Positions 53,491-62,389 of a stretch of DNA of 64,000 nucleotides are shown in pieces. The stretch is from Mesorhizobium sp. Z1-4. GTDB taxonomy: Bacteria; Pseudomonadota; Alphaproteobacteria; Rhizobiales; Rhizobiaceae. The notes beneath the pieces were generated by a model. It was not told the DNA's origin. It ran no database searches and saw nothing but the letters and a program-made list of their open reading frames with translations. The translations under genes were made by a program, and so were the position numbers. The stretch lies in contig NZ_RCIO01000008.1 of NCBI RefSeq assembly GCF_004000235.1, positions 42,544 through 106,543 of the forward strand, in the 5' to 3' direction. Position 1 is the stretch's first letter. Each line of letters begins with the position of its first letter.

Positions 53491-54900
53491 ATGAACCCGA
53501 CCTCACCCTCTAGCGGCAGCGCTTCACCTGCGCCCATGCCTGCGCGGACAGGTGCCGCCGTGTGGCGCGGTTCGAACGGCGATTCTGCAAAGGGTGCTGG
53601 CGCGCGGGAGGCATCGTCCACCGCTGGCAACAAGCAGGTTGCCGGGAAAGGTACTGCGGCCGCGCTGCCGCATGTCGTGCAGCGGATGGACGACAGCGAT
53701 CCGCGCCGCGCCAACCGGCAGACGCTCGAAGACATCCAGAATGGCGCGACGGGAATTGCGATCGTTTTCCAGGACGCGCCGAATGCTTTCGGCTTCGGCC
53801 TTCCCGCGACCGCCGAAGCCCTGACCGTGGCGCTTGCTGACGTGCCGCTGGCGCGCACGCATGTGCGGCTGGACTTGCATCCGCACAGCCGGGCATCGGT
53901 GGATTGGCTGGTTCGAATCCTGAGCGAACGAAAGATCGACCCTTCGCGGCTCGATGTCTCTTTCGGGATCGATCCTGCCGCCACATTCGCAGGCACCGGG
54001 CGGCTGCGCATGTCGATCGAGGCGATGCTGGAATCGATGCCGCAATCGCTGGCACAATTCTTCGCGCTTGGCGTACCCGGCATCCTGCTCGAGGCGGATG
54101 GCCGGGTGTTCCACAATGCCGGTGCAACGGCCGAGCAGGAACTCGGCATCATGCTCGCGTCGGCAAAGACTTATCTCAGAATGTTCGAGAAAGCGCGGCA
54201 GCCTGTGCTTTACGCCGCTGCCCATATCGGTTTCGCCCTGAGCGTGGATCAGGCGCATGCACGTTCGGCCGCCAAGTTCGCCGCGCTGCGCTCGCTCTGG
54301 TCGCGGCTGCTGGCCAGCTATTCCGTACCGGACATGCCGGCTGTCGTTCACGCCGAGACATCCTACCGGATGCTGACAGCGGGCGATCCCGAATCCAACA
54401 TCCTCCGCAATGCTGTCGCCTGCTTTTCCGCCCTGCGTGCCGGTGCCAATACGATTTCGGTCATCCCGCATACGCAGCTTCAAGGTCTTCCCGACGCACG
54501 CGCACGCCGCATCGCGCGTAACACGCCGCTTATCTTTCAGCAGGAAGGCAACACGTTCTTAGCGGGCGACGCGAGCGATTCCGACATCGCAGCACTCGCC
54601 GTTCCCATGGCCGATGCCGCCTGGTCCGAATACGAGCGCATCGAGGCCGAAGGCGGCGTGCTGCGAAGTGTGCACGACGGCAAAATACAGCAGCGGATAG
54701 AAGAGGCGCGTGAAACGGCGGCCAAATTCCTGCGCAAGGGCAAGCCTCCCATCATCGGAACCACTCTGTATGCAGATGGCCCGGGCCCAGACCTAGCCAG
54801 CCTGCCGGTGCGCGCCGAAGTTGTAGCCCCCGAGGGTACGATCTTCTGCGAGCAGCTTCCCACCATCCGCCTGGATGAACTCCTCGAAGCAGCCGGCTGA
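53491..54900 (+). CDS. Methylmalonyl-CoA mutase small-subunit-like protein (MutA-like)
   Basis: 469 residues from ATG 53491. Similar to MutA-type mutase barrels: VVQRMDDSDPRRANRQTLEDIQNGATGIAIVF, SFGIDPAATFAGTGRL, HAETSYRMLTAGDPESNILRNAVACFSALRAGANTISVIPHTQ, LPDARARRIARNTPLIFQQEG. The first 60 residues (proline/serine/alanine-rich) do not resemble the usual N-terminus (an EADWxxLVxxALKG-type stretch), and the usual VADPAAGSG motif is replaced by AGDASDSD. No large subunit (MutB) is adjacent. Either a subunit of a complex encoded elsewhere or a drifting paralog. Confidence 0.75.
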   Translation: MNPTSPSSGSASPAPMPARTGAAVWRGSNGDSAKGAGAREASSTAGNKQVAGKGTAAALPHVVQRMDDSDPRRANRQTLEDIQNGATGIAIVFQDAPNAFGFGLPATAEALTVALADVPLARTHVRLDLHPHSRASVDWLVRILSERKIDPSRLDVSFGIDPAATFAGTGRLRMSIEAMLESMPQSLAQFFALGVPGILLEADGRVFHNAGATAEQELGIMLASAKTYLRMFEKARQPVLYAAAHIGFALSVDQAHARSAAKFAALRSLWSRLLASYSVPDMPAVVHAETSYRMLTAGDPESNILRNAVACFSALRAGANTISVIPHTQLQGLPDARARRIARNTPLIFQQEGNTFLAGDASDSDIAALAVPMADAAWSEYERIEAEGGVLRSVHDGKIQQRIEEARETAAKFLRKGKPPIIGTTLYADGPGPDLASLPVRAEVVAPEGTIFCEQLPTIRLDELLEAAG

Positions 54901-54961
54901 CTATCAGTCCACTGGCACGGATTCTGCTCGTTTGCCCATGACAACGGGAGCTTGTGTGCCG

Positions 54962-56329
54962 ATGTGGAACAGACGGCAGTTTTTTGGCGTTTCGGCAGCT
55001 GCGGCCACGGCCGGCCTGCCTCTCACGGCCAGGGCCGCGGCCGCAAGCGGTTCGGCGTCGCCCGCGGGCGCGGTCGATTCGACCCTATTCGGAGTATTTG
55101 CAAACGCGCCTGTCAATCAGAGCAGCGCGTTTCAGGACATGCTGGAGCAGGCCAGCGAGCAAGACCTCATGGTCTTTCTCGCGGCTGGAAGCTATGTGCT
55201 AAGCGGCATCAGGCTCCCTGCCCGCACACGGCTTGCGGGCGTTTCAGGCGCAACCAAGCTCATCTTCGGCGGCGGCGAGTTCCTGATCGCAGGCCGTGCC
55301 TGCGAACGCGTCGAACTAACCGGCATCGGCTTTGACGGCGTGCGCCGCGACATGGGTGACAGCGTACACGGGCTCGTCGATCTCGGCGCAGTGCATCAGG
55401 TTGCGATTGACGACTGCAGCATCACGAACAGCGGCAAATACGGGCTGGTGCTCGACGCCTGCGGCGGACGGGTTGAACGCACAACGGTGACAACCGCAAC
55501 GGAAGCGGCGATTTACGCTGTCAATTCCACCGGGCTGAGGATCGCCGACAACACGGTCGCCGATTGCGACAATGGCGGCATTCTGGTTCACCGAAGCGAA
55601 ATCGGCGCGGACGGCACAATCGTGTCGGGCAACCGCGTCGAGCGCATCGCCGCGCTCTATGGCGGCACCGGACCTTTCGGCAACGGCATCAATATTTACC
55701 GCGCCGGCAATGTCGTGGTGAGCAACAACGTGATTTCCGATTGCGCCTTTTCTGCCATTCGCGCAAACGCGGCAAGCAACCTGCAGGTTCTCGGCAACAA
55801 CTGTTCGCGTTCGGGCGAAACAGCGGTCTATGCCGAGTTTTCCTTCGAAGGCGCGGTGATCTCGAACAACATCGTCGATGGCGCGGCCAACGGCATCTCG
55901 ATCGTCAATTTCAACGAGGGCGGCCGGCTCGCCGTATGCTCCGGCAATATCGTGCGAAATCTCAGGACCTCAGGGCCCTACCAGGCCGACCCGCCAGGCT
56001 TCGGTGTAGGCATTACGGTCGAGGCCGAAACCAGCGTCACCGGCAATGTGGTGGAAAACGCCCCGCGCTACGGCATGCATCTCGGCTGGGGACCGTTCCT
56101 GCGCAATGTCGTGGTAACCGGCAACGTGATCCGCAAGACCGGCGAAGGTATCGCGGTATCCGTTGTCGAGGGCACCGGAACAGCAGTTATCTCGGACAAT
56201 GTGATCGACGACACGCCGAACGGCGCCATTGTCGGCCATCGCTGGACGGAAGCCGTGACCGGTGATCTCGCGCATGAAGGTGCGGCCGGCTTTCCCGGCC
56301 TGCTAATCGAACGCAATCACTCCAGCTAG
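54962..56329 (+). CDS. TIGR03808-family TAT-exported parallel beta-helix protein
   Basis: 455 residues from ATG 54962 (MWNRRQFFGVSAAAATAGLP) with GGGAG 12 bases upstream; ATG 54938 is an alternative. The NRRQFFG twin-arginine motif directs export. The rest is a right-handed beta-helix with repeats of the type GLRIADNTVADCDNGGILV and VVVTGNVIRKTGEGIAVSV, characteristic of the TIGR03808 family. The family is carbohydrate-active-like but without a known substrate. It follows the MutA-like gene by 61 bases. Confidence 0.88.
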   Translation: MWNRRQFFGVSAAAATAGLPLTARAAAASGSASPAGAVDSTLFGVFANAPVNQSSAFQDMLEQASEQDLMVFLAAGSYVLSGIRLPARTRLAGVSGATKLIFGGGEFLIAGRACERVELTGIGFDGVRRDMGDSVHGLVDLGAVHQVAIDDCSITNSGKYGLVLDACGGRVERTTVTTATEAAIYAVNSTGLRIADNTVADCDNGGILVHRSEIGADGTIVSGNRVERIAALYGGTGPFGNGINIYRAGNVVVSNNVISDCAFSAIRANAASNLQVLGNNCSRSGETAVYAEFSFEGAVISNNIVDGAANGISIVNFNEGGRLAVCSGNIVRNLRTSGPYQADPPGFGVGITVEAETSVTGNVVENAPRYGMHLGWGPFLRNVVVTGNVIRKTGEGIAVSVVEGTGTAVISDNVIDDTPNGAIVGHRWTEAVTGDLAHEGAAGFPGLLIERNHSS

Positions 56330-57330
56330 GCGAGCGCTCCGGCAGGTCGGATCTCGCCGACTTCGGCGCCGCGCCTGCTCAGCACCTTCGGACGCGCAAG
56401 CGCACTGATGGTTGCCGAGAGCTCGTCATCGTCCTTCAAGAGCTGCGCGATAAGCGCGGCCACCATGGTTTCGGCCGCGCGGGTGGCGCCGTCGTCGCAT
56501 TTCAGTGCGATGCCAAACCCGAGCTCCGGCAACGCAGCGCAGAACACGCCTTCCGCGCCTGTCTTGGTGAAGATGCGGCCCTTGCCCGCCTGCATGATCT
56601 TGGTGTCCATGCGGTCCGTTCCGGCAACGAAGAACGGCTCGGCCATGCAAGCGGCAAACAGGCGTTGCGCGGCTTGCGCGCGTTCCGGGCCGAAGGACGT
56701 TCCGGTCGCCATTCGGGCGAAGCCGAGCGCCAGGCTTCGCAGCGGCACGGCATAGGTGGGTATCGAGCAGCCGTCGATGGCGCAGACGTCCTCGCCGTGA
56801 GGCGCGCCGGTGACCGCCTCCATGGCTTCGCGCACCCATTGCTGCGACATGTGATTGCGGCCGACATAACCGGCCGGGTCAACGCCTTCCTGTACGCAGG
56901 TGCAGATGAAGCCGCTGTGTTTGCCGGAGCAGTTGTTGTGCAGCGCGCAAGGCTCGCCGCCCGTGCGCGCCAGCGCCCGTGTCGCCTCATCGCCCAGCGG
57001 CCAGTGCGAGCCGCACTCCAAAGCCGCCTTGTCCAAACCGGCGGATGCGAGCATTGCGGCGGCAAGCTCGGCATGCGCTGTTTCCCCTGAATGGGAGGCA
57101 CAAGCGAGCGCGAGTTCGCGATTGCCGAAACCGAATTTGTCCGCCGCGCCGCTTTCAACCAGCGGCAAAGCCTGGATTACCTTTACCGCCGAGCGCGGAA
57201 ACACGGGCTGGCCGGCATCACCGACCTCCACAACGACCGCGCCACGGTCATCGCACACGATGGCCGCACCGCGGTGTTGGCTCTCCACGATGCCGCCGCG
57301 CAGCACTTCCACCAGAACCGGATTGGTCAT
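56326..57330 (-). CDS. Asparaginase, AnsA/ReAV type (thermolabile)
   Basis: 334 residues of the rhizobial L-asparaginase II-like family, unlike the E. coli enzymes. Signatures include PVFPRSAVKVIQALPL (serine and lysine), HNNCSGKHSGFICTC (serine, lysine, cysteine), CAIDGCSIPTYAVPL and DTKIMQAGKGRIFTKTGAEG. The Rhizobium etli homolog uses Ser-Lys dyads and binds zinc. The enzyme releases ammonia from asparagine in the cytoplasm. It overlaps the TIGR03808 gene at the 3' ends by 4 bases. Confidence 0.92.
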   Translation of the reverse strand: MTNPVLVEVLRGGIVESQHRGAAIVCDDRGAVVVEVGDAGQPVFPRSAVKVIQALPLVESGAADKFGFGNRELALACASHSGETAHAELAAAMLASAGLDKAALECGSHWPLGDEATRALARTGGEPCALHNNCSGKHSGFICTCVQEGVDPAGYVGRNHMSQQWVREAMEAVTGAPHGEDVCAIDGCSIPTYAVPLRSLALGFARMATGTSFGPERAQAAQRLFAACMAEPFFVAGTDRMDTKIMQAGKGRIFTKTGAEGVFCAALPELGFGIALKCDDGATRAAETMVAALIAQLLKDDDELSATISALARPKVLSRRGAEVGEIRPAGALA

Positions 57331-57418
57331 TTAGGGTCAGGCCTCATCACCAGAAAGTCATTTAGCGACACGTTTTCGGGCAACTATGCCTTGGTGCCTG
57401 ATCTGCGCAAGGGTTGCG

Positions 57419-58189
57419 ATGCGTCTCATCAAACGGCTGATGCTGTTCCTCCTTACCGTCTTTGTCGCTCCGGCGCTGCTCACGCTCGCCTGGTGGCAGT
57501 TCAAGGAGCGCCCGGGATCATGGCGTGCTGCGGACTGGTCCGCCAGCGGCGTATTGCCCGCCGCAAGTTCCGATCCTGATGCCGCGATCTACCTCATGGC
57601 CGCGCGTACGGGCGGGCTCAAAGGCGCGTTCGCGGTGCATAGCTGGATTGTGGTCAAGAAACCCGGCGCCGGCCGCTACGATCGCTATGACAAGGTCGGC
57701 TGGGGTTCGCCGGTGCGCCGTAACGCGTACCCTGCCGACGGCAGATGGTACTCCAACGCTCCGTGGATCGTTCATGCCGTGCATGGCGAAGAAGCGCTGC
57801 GGCTTATCCCGCGATTTGAAGCAGCGATTGCGGACTACCCGTTCTCCCACCGGGGCGACTACCGCATCTGGCCCGGGCCGAACTCCAACACCTTCGTTGC
57901 TCATGTGCTGCGGCAGGTGCCTGAATTCGGAGGCTTCCTGCCGCCCAATGCCGCCGGGCGCGACTTCGCGCCCGGACTTCTGGCCATTGACTGGTCCGAA
58001 GAGGCAAAAGACCTGCATGTCACGCTGGGCGGCATGATCGGTTTCGCCGCCGGCGCGGTGTCGGGCCTTGAATTGCACTTTATGGGACTGGTCGCCGGGC
58101 TCGACTTCAATCAAGCCGGCATCAAGGTACCAGCAGCGGGGCTTGTGGCGCTCAGGCCGTCAATGACGGCAGAAGCCCGCGAGCCTTGA
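57419..58189 (+). CDS. DUF3750 domain protein
   Basis: 256 residues from ATG 57419 (MRLIKRLMLFLLTV) with AAGGG upstream. An N-terminal membrane segment (RLMLFLLTVFVAPALLTLAWW) is followed by a DUF3750 domain (AARTGGLKGAFAVHSWIVVKK, YDRYDKVGWG, YRIWPGPNSNTFVAHVLRQVPEF, LHFMGLVAGLDFNQAGIKVP). It is probably exported to the periplasmic face. Function unknown. It lies between asparaginase (divergent) and thiolase (convergent). Confidence 0.88.
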   Translation: MRLIKRLMLFLLTVFVAPALLTLAWWQFKERPGSWRAADWSASGVLPAASSDPDAAIYLMAARTGGLKGAFAVHSWIVVKKPGAGRYDRYDKVGWGSPVRRNAYPADGRWYSNAPWIVHAVHGEEALRLIPRFEAAIADYPFSHRGDYRIWPGPNSNTFVAHVLRQVPEFGGFLPPNAAGRDFAPGLLAIDWSEEAKDLHVTLGGMIGFAAGAVSGLELHFMGLVAGLDFNQAGIKVPAAGLVALRPSMTAEAREP

Positions 58190-58198
58190 TCTGGGGCC

Positions 58199-59365
58199 CT
58201 ATTTGATCCGTTCGAGAATCGAAACGTAGTTCGCGACCGCCGCTCCGCCCATGTTGAAAATGCCGCCTAGATTGGCGTTCTCGACCTGGATGCCGCCCGC
58301 CTCGCCCGCCAGTTGCATGGCCGTCAGCACGTGCATCGAGACGCCCGTTGCCCCGATAGGGTGGCCTTTTGCCTTGAGCCCGCCCGACGGGTTCACCGGC
58401 AGTCTGCCGCCCTTGTCCGTCTGTCCTTCGAGCACGATCTTCGCACCCTCGCCGCGCGGGGCAAGCCCCATCGCTTCGTATTCGATCAGCTCGGCAATCG
58501 TGAAGCAGTCATGCGTTTCAACGAATGACAGGTCGTCCAGCTTTACACGGGCGTTTGCAAGCGCACGCGACCACGCCTCGGCGCAGCCGTCGAACAGAAG
58601 AATGTCGCGCTTCGACATCGGCAGAAAGTCCTGGACGTGCTCGTTGGCGCGGAAGGCAATTGCGCGCTTCATGGTGAGCGCAGTTTCCAGATCGGCCAGG
58701 ACGAGAGCGGCAGCGCCATCGGAGACGAGCGAGCAATCGGTACGCTTGAGCGGTCCCGCAACGAACGGGTTCTTGTCGCTCTCCTGGCGGCAGAAATCGA
58801 AACCCAGGTCCTTGCGCATCTGCGCATAGGGGTTGTCGACGCCGTTCTTGTGGTTCTTGGCGGCAATCATCGCCAGCGCATCGGACTGGTCGCCGTGACG
58901 CTGGAAATATGCGTGCGCGATCTTGCCGAACACGCCGGCAAATCCGGCCGGCGTGTCGCCATCCTCGGGCAAGTACGAGGCACGCAAGAGGTTCTGGCCG
59001 ATCTCGCGGCCGGGCGTCGTGGTCATCTGCTCAGCACCCACCACGAGCACAACGCGCGACGCGCCGGCATCGATTGCCCGTTTGCCCTGCCGCACGGCCG
59101 CAGAGCCGGTTGCACAAGCGTTTTCAACGCGCGTTGCAGGCTTGAAGCGCAGCCGGTCGTCGGCCTGCAAAACCAGGCTCGCGGTAAAATCCTGCGCCGA
59201 GAAACCAGCGTTGAAATGGCCGAGCACAATCTCGTCCACCTGATCGGGTTCGATGCCCGCGTGGCCGATGGCGTCGGCCGCAACCTTCACGATCACGTCT
59301 TCAAGGGTTTCGCCCTCGCGCTTGCCAAAAGGCAAATGGGCCCAACCGACGATGCATGCGCTCAT
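58199..59365 (-). CDS. Thiolase (acetyl-CoA acetyltransferase, SCP-x-like)
   Basis: 388 residues of the thiolase superfamily. The nucleophilic cysteine lies in TRVENACATGSAAVRQG, the other catalytic residues in FVETHDCFTIAELIEYEAMGLA, and GGLKAKGHPIGATGVSMHVL carries the histidine. The HDCF variant fits SCP-x-type or 3-ketoacyl-CoA thiolases rather than PhaA. Role is lipid or ketone degradation (inferred). Its promoter lies in the 144-base gap to the divergent dehydratase. Confidence 0.9.
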   Translation of the reverse strand: MSACIVGWAHLPFGKREGETLEDVIVKVAADAIGHAGIEPDQVDEIVLGHFNAGFSAQDFTASLVLQADDRLRFKPATRVENACATGSAAVRQGKRAIDAGASRVVLVVGAEQMTTTPGREIGQNLLRASYLPEDGDTPAGFAGVFGKIAHAYFQRHGDQSDALAMIAAKNHKNGVDNPYAQMRKDLGFDFCRQESDKNPFVAGPLKRTDCSLVSDGAAALVLADLETALTMKRAIAFRANEHVQDFLPMSKRDILLFDGCAEAWSRALANARVKLDDLSFVETHDCFTIAELIEYEAMGLAPRGEGAKIVLEGQTDKGGRLPVNPSGGLKAKGHPIGATGVSMHVLTAMQLAGEAGGIQVENANLGGIFNMGGAAVANYVSILERIK

Positions 59366-59422
59366 GGGTATTCTCCCTTTCGAACCACCTGCATATGGGG
59401 CACGGCGCAGCGCCCTCCAAAT

Positions 59423-59438
59423 TTGTTCAACAATGAAC
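59423..59438. promoter_or_regulatory. Palindromic operator candidate between thiolase and dehydratase
   Basis: The AT-rich stretch holds GTTCA-ACAA-TGAAC (59425-59438) nested with TTGTT-C-AACAA (59423-59433). It lies about 58 bases upstream of the thiolase start and about 70 bases upstream of the dehydratase start. Palindromes of this type are common MarR/TetR-like sites. No local regulator gene is present. Confidence 0.4.
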
Positions 59439-59509
59439 TATTTTCGATCCTGCGTAAAGCTGGACCACCCGGTCAGTTTCGGCAAAGGATAAGGCCAGTG
59501 GAGCTGCTC

Positions 59510-60502
59510 ATGAACGTCCCCTCGCTTGACCACCTGAAACGCGCATATGCCGAAACGTCCAAAGCGACGCAGGTTACGCCTTTGCTGGAATCCCGGCCAC
59601 TTGCAAGGCTCACTGGCGCAAAGCAGGTGTTCGTGAAGCCGGAATCGCTGCAATGGGCCGGCTCTTTCAAGATCCGCGGCGCCTATTGGCGGCTGACGCA
59701 GTTGTCATCCGAGGAACGCAAGCGCGGCGTGGTGGCCTATTCTTCCGGAAATTTCGCCCAGGGGCTGGCAGCCGCGGGCGAAGCGCTGGGCATTCCCGTT
59801 ACAATCGTAATGCCGATCGATGCGCCGAAGGCGAAAAGCGATGCAACGCGCGGCTATGGCGCAACCGTCATCCAGACCGAGCATGGCGAGCGGGCGCGTG
59901 AAGAGGTGGCTCTGGCGAAGGCGCGCGAGATCGCCGCCGAGAAAGACCTGGTGCTGCTCCATCCCTTTGACGATCCCGAGATCGTAGCGGGACAAGCAGG
60001 CGCGGGACTTGAAGCGCTGCACCAGCTTGCCGATCACGGCGCGGAAGCCGACATCGCGTTTTGCCCCGTCGGTGGCGGCGGGCTGATCGGCGGCGTGGCA
60101 CTCGCCTTTCATTATCTCTCTCCGCAAACGGCTATATTCGCTGTCGAACCCGAGCGCTTCAACGGCATGGGCGTTTCGCTCGCACATGGCGCAATCGAGA
60201 CCATGCCGCTCGGCGCGCCTTCGATCTGCGACGGCCTGATGGCGCGCCGGCCAGGCGACGCGCCATTCGCCGCGGTGACCGTGGCAGGCGTCAATGGGCT
60301 CACCGTGCAGGACGCTGAGGTACGCGCGGCGATGAAATTCGCGTTCGAACGGCTCAAGCTGGTGCTGGAGCCATCGGGCGCCTCCGCGCTCGCCGCGGCG
60401 CTTTCAGGCAAGGCGGATGTCGCGGACAAGACGGTCGTCGTCGTCGCCACGGGCGGCAATGTTTCGCTCTCGGACTACATGAAACACATCGCCGACTCCT
60501 GA
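59510..60502 (+). CDS. Threonine/serine dehydratase-like PLP enzyme
   Basis: 330 residues from ATG 59510; a GTG 12 bases earlier is possible, but GGAG lies just before the ATG. Fold-type II PLP enzyme: the Schiff-base lysine is in [13 protein letters not shown], the phosphate loop in [15 protein letters not shown], and [24 protein letters not shown] is conserved. No C-terminal ACT regulatory domain is present, so a catabolic threonine/serine dehydratase or serine racemase-like enzyme is more likely than the biosynthetic IlvA. It precedes betA by 10 bases. Confidence 0.9.
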   Translation: MNVPSLDHLKRAYAETSKATQVTPLLESRPLARLTGAKQVFVKPESLQWAGSFKIRGAYWRLTQLSSEERKRGVVAYSSGNFAQGLAAAGEALGIPVTIVMPIDAPKAKSDATRGYGATVIQTEHGERAREEVALAKAREIAAEKDLVLLHPFDDPEIVAGQAGAGLEALHQLADHGAEADIAFCPVGGGGLIGGVALAFHYLSPQTAIFAVEPERFNGMGVSLAHGAIETMPLGAPSICDGLMARRPGDAPFAAVTVAGVNGLTVQDAEVRAAMKFAFERLKLVLEPSGASALAAALSGKADVADKTVVVVATGGNVSLSDYMKHIADS

Positions 60503-60512
60503 AACGCAATCG

Positions 60513-62165
60513 ATGATTGAAGCAGATTTCGTCATAGTCGGAGCTGGCTCTGCCGGCTGCGCCCTCGCCTACCGTCTTTCCGAAGACGGGCGGAACAGCG
60601 TCGCCGTGATCGAGCATGGCGGATCTGATATCGGCCCCCTCATTCAGATGCCGGCGGCGTTTTCGATCCCCATGAACACCAGCGTCTATGACTGGGGCTT
60701 CGCAACAGAGCCGGAGCCGCATCTCGGCGGCCGTGTCCTTGCCACCCCGCGCGGCAAGGTGCTTGGCGGCTCCTCCTCCATCAATGGCATGGTATATGTG
60801 CGCGGCCATGCGCGCGACTTCGACCACTGGGCCGAGGTCGGCGCCCGGGGCTGGAGCTTCGCCGACGTGCTCCCCTATTTCCGGCGCATGGAACATTCGC
60901 ACGGCGGCGAGGCTCACTGGCGCGGCACCTCCGGCCCGCTGCACGTGCAGCGCGGGGCACAGAAGAACCCGCTCTTTTCCGCCTTCATCGAAGCAGGCAA
61001 GCAGGCAGGCTTCGAGACCACCGCAGACTACAACGGCTCGAAGCAGGAAGGCTTCGGACCAATGGAGCAGACCATCCATCAAGGGCGCCGCTGGTCCGCA
61101 GCCAATGCTTATCTGCGCCCGGCGCTCAAGCGCAAAAATGTGAGTCTCGTCAGAGGTTTGGCGCGTCGTGTGGTGATCGAGAATCAACGCGCGGTCGGCG
61201 TGGAAATATTAGCTGACAAACAGATTCAACTTGTTAAAGCGCGACGGGAGGTCGTGCTTGCGGCATCGTCGATCAACTCGCCCAAACTTCTCATGCTTTC
61301 GGGCATCGGGCCGGCAGCTCATCTTGCGGAGCATGGCATCGAGGTCGTCGCTGACAGGCCGGGTGTCGGGCAGAACCTGCAGGACCATCTGGAGCTTTAT
61401 GTGCAGCAGCGCTCGGTGAAACCGATCACGCTCAACTCCAAGCTCGACCTTATCTCCAAGGCGCTGATCGGCGCCGAGTGGCTTTTCCTGCGCTCAGGTC
61501 CGGGCACGTCAAACCATTTCGAGGCGGCTGCCTTCGTGCGTTCCGCCGCAGGTGTCGACTATCCCGACATTCAGTATCATTTCCTGCCCGCCGCGGTTCG
61601 CTATGACGGCAAGGCGGCGGCGAAGGGGCACGGCTTCCAGGCACATGTCGGCCCTATGCGCTCGAAATCGCGTGGGTCGGTCACGCTGCGTTCGGCGGAC
61701 CCCGCGGACAAGCCACGCATCCTGTTTAACTACATGTCGCATCCCGACGACTGGACCGAGTTCCGCCACTGCATTCGCCTGACCCGCGAGATTTTCGCGC
61801 AGGACGCATTCGCACCATATCGCGGCGAAGAGCTTTCGCCGGGCGCAGACAGAACATCGGACGAGGCGCTGGATGACTACATCCGCGAGCATGTGGAAAG
61901 CGCATATCACCCCTGCGGCACATGCCGCATGGGCCGGGCCGACGATCCGATGAGCGTCATCGATCCCGAATGCAAGGTTATCGGGGTGGAGGGGCTTCGC
62001 GTCGCCGATTCCTCCATCTTCCCGCGCATCACCAACGGCAATCTCAACGCGCCTTCGATCATGGTCGGAGAGAAGGCGTCCGACCTGATCCTCGGCAAGG
62101 TGCCCCTCGCACAGGAAAATCTGGAGCCCTGGATCAATCCCAACTGGCAGGAGAGCGACCGCTGA
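60513..62165 (+). CDS. betA: Choline dehydrogenase (GMC oxidoreductase)
   Basis: 550 residues. FAD-binding GxGxxG motif at the start ([18 protein letters not shown]), GMC signatures [25 protein letters not shown] and [19 protein letters not shown], and the C-terminal [12 protein letters not shown] with the active-site histidine region [21 protein letters not shown]. It oxidises choline to betaine aldehyde. With betB 225 bases downstream it makes the osmoprotectant glycine betaine. A regulator such as BetI is not in the window. Confidence 0.93.
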   Translation: MIEADFVIVGAGSAGCALAYRLSEDGRNSVAVIEHGGSDIGPLIQMPAAFSIPMNTSVYDWGFATEPEPHLGGRVLATPRGKVLGGSSSINGMVYVRGHARDFDHWAEVGARGWSFADVLPYFRRMEHSHGGEAHWRGTSGPLHVQRGAQKNPLFSAFIEAGKQAGFETTADYNGSKQEGFGPMEQTIHQGRRWSAANAYLRPALKRKNVSLVRGLARRVVIENQRAVGVEILADKQIQLVKARREVVLAASSINSPKLLMLSGIGPAAHLAEHGIEVVADRPGVGQNLQDHLELYVQQRSVKPITLNSKLDLISKALIGAEWLFLRSGPGTSNHFEAAAFVRSAAGVDYPDIQYHFLPAAVRYDGKAAAKGHGFQAHVGPMRSKSRGSVTLRSADPADKPRILFNYMSHPDDWTEFRHCIRLTREIFAQDAFAPYRGEELSPGADRTSDEALDDYIREHVESAYHPCGTCRMGRADDPMSVIDPECKVIGVEGLRVADSSIFPRITNGNLNAPSIMVGEKASDLILGKVPLAQENLEPWINPNWQESDR

Positions 62166-62227
62166 GGGCAGCACTTTGTGAAACCGGCGCCAGGCGCTAA
62201 GGAAGGCATTCAGCCCGGAGTTATGAA

Positions 62228-62374
62228 ATGAAGCAGAATCAGCTTTACGCCGTCATCGCGTTGCTCGTCGTCATCGTGATCGGTCTCGGCGCCTATATCT
62301 GGCGCGAACAGAGCAAGCCCGAGGGAGTCGAGATCAGGCTCGACGAGAACGGCATCTCTGTCGAAAAGAACTAG
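62228..62374 (+). CDS. Small single-pass membrane protein between betA and betB
   Basis: 48 residues with one membrane helix (LYAVIALLVVIVIGLGAYIW) and a short charged C-terminal part (EGVEIRLDENGISVEKN) that could form a beta-hairpin. The ATG at 62228 (or 62223, off frame) lies in a compact operon: 62 bases after betA, 15 before betB. Frame, composition and spacing support a real gene that automatic annotation would often skip. Function unknown. Confidence 0.75.
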   Translation: MKQNQLYAVIALLVVIVIGLGAYIWREQSKPEGVEIRLDENGISVEKN

Positions 62375-62389
62375 GCGGAACGGAACGAC

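Noticed and set aside
58637..59509. N-terminal extension of the PLP dehydratase frame into the thiolase gene
   Set aside because: The extension is antisense to the thiolase; a GGAG ribosome site and family start place the true beginning at 59510.
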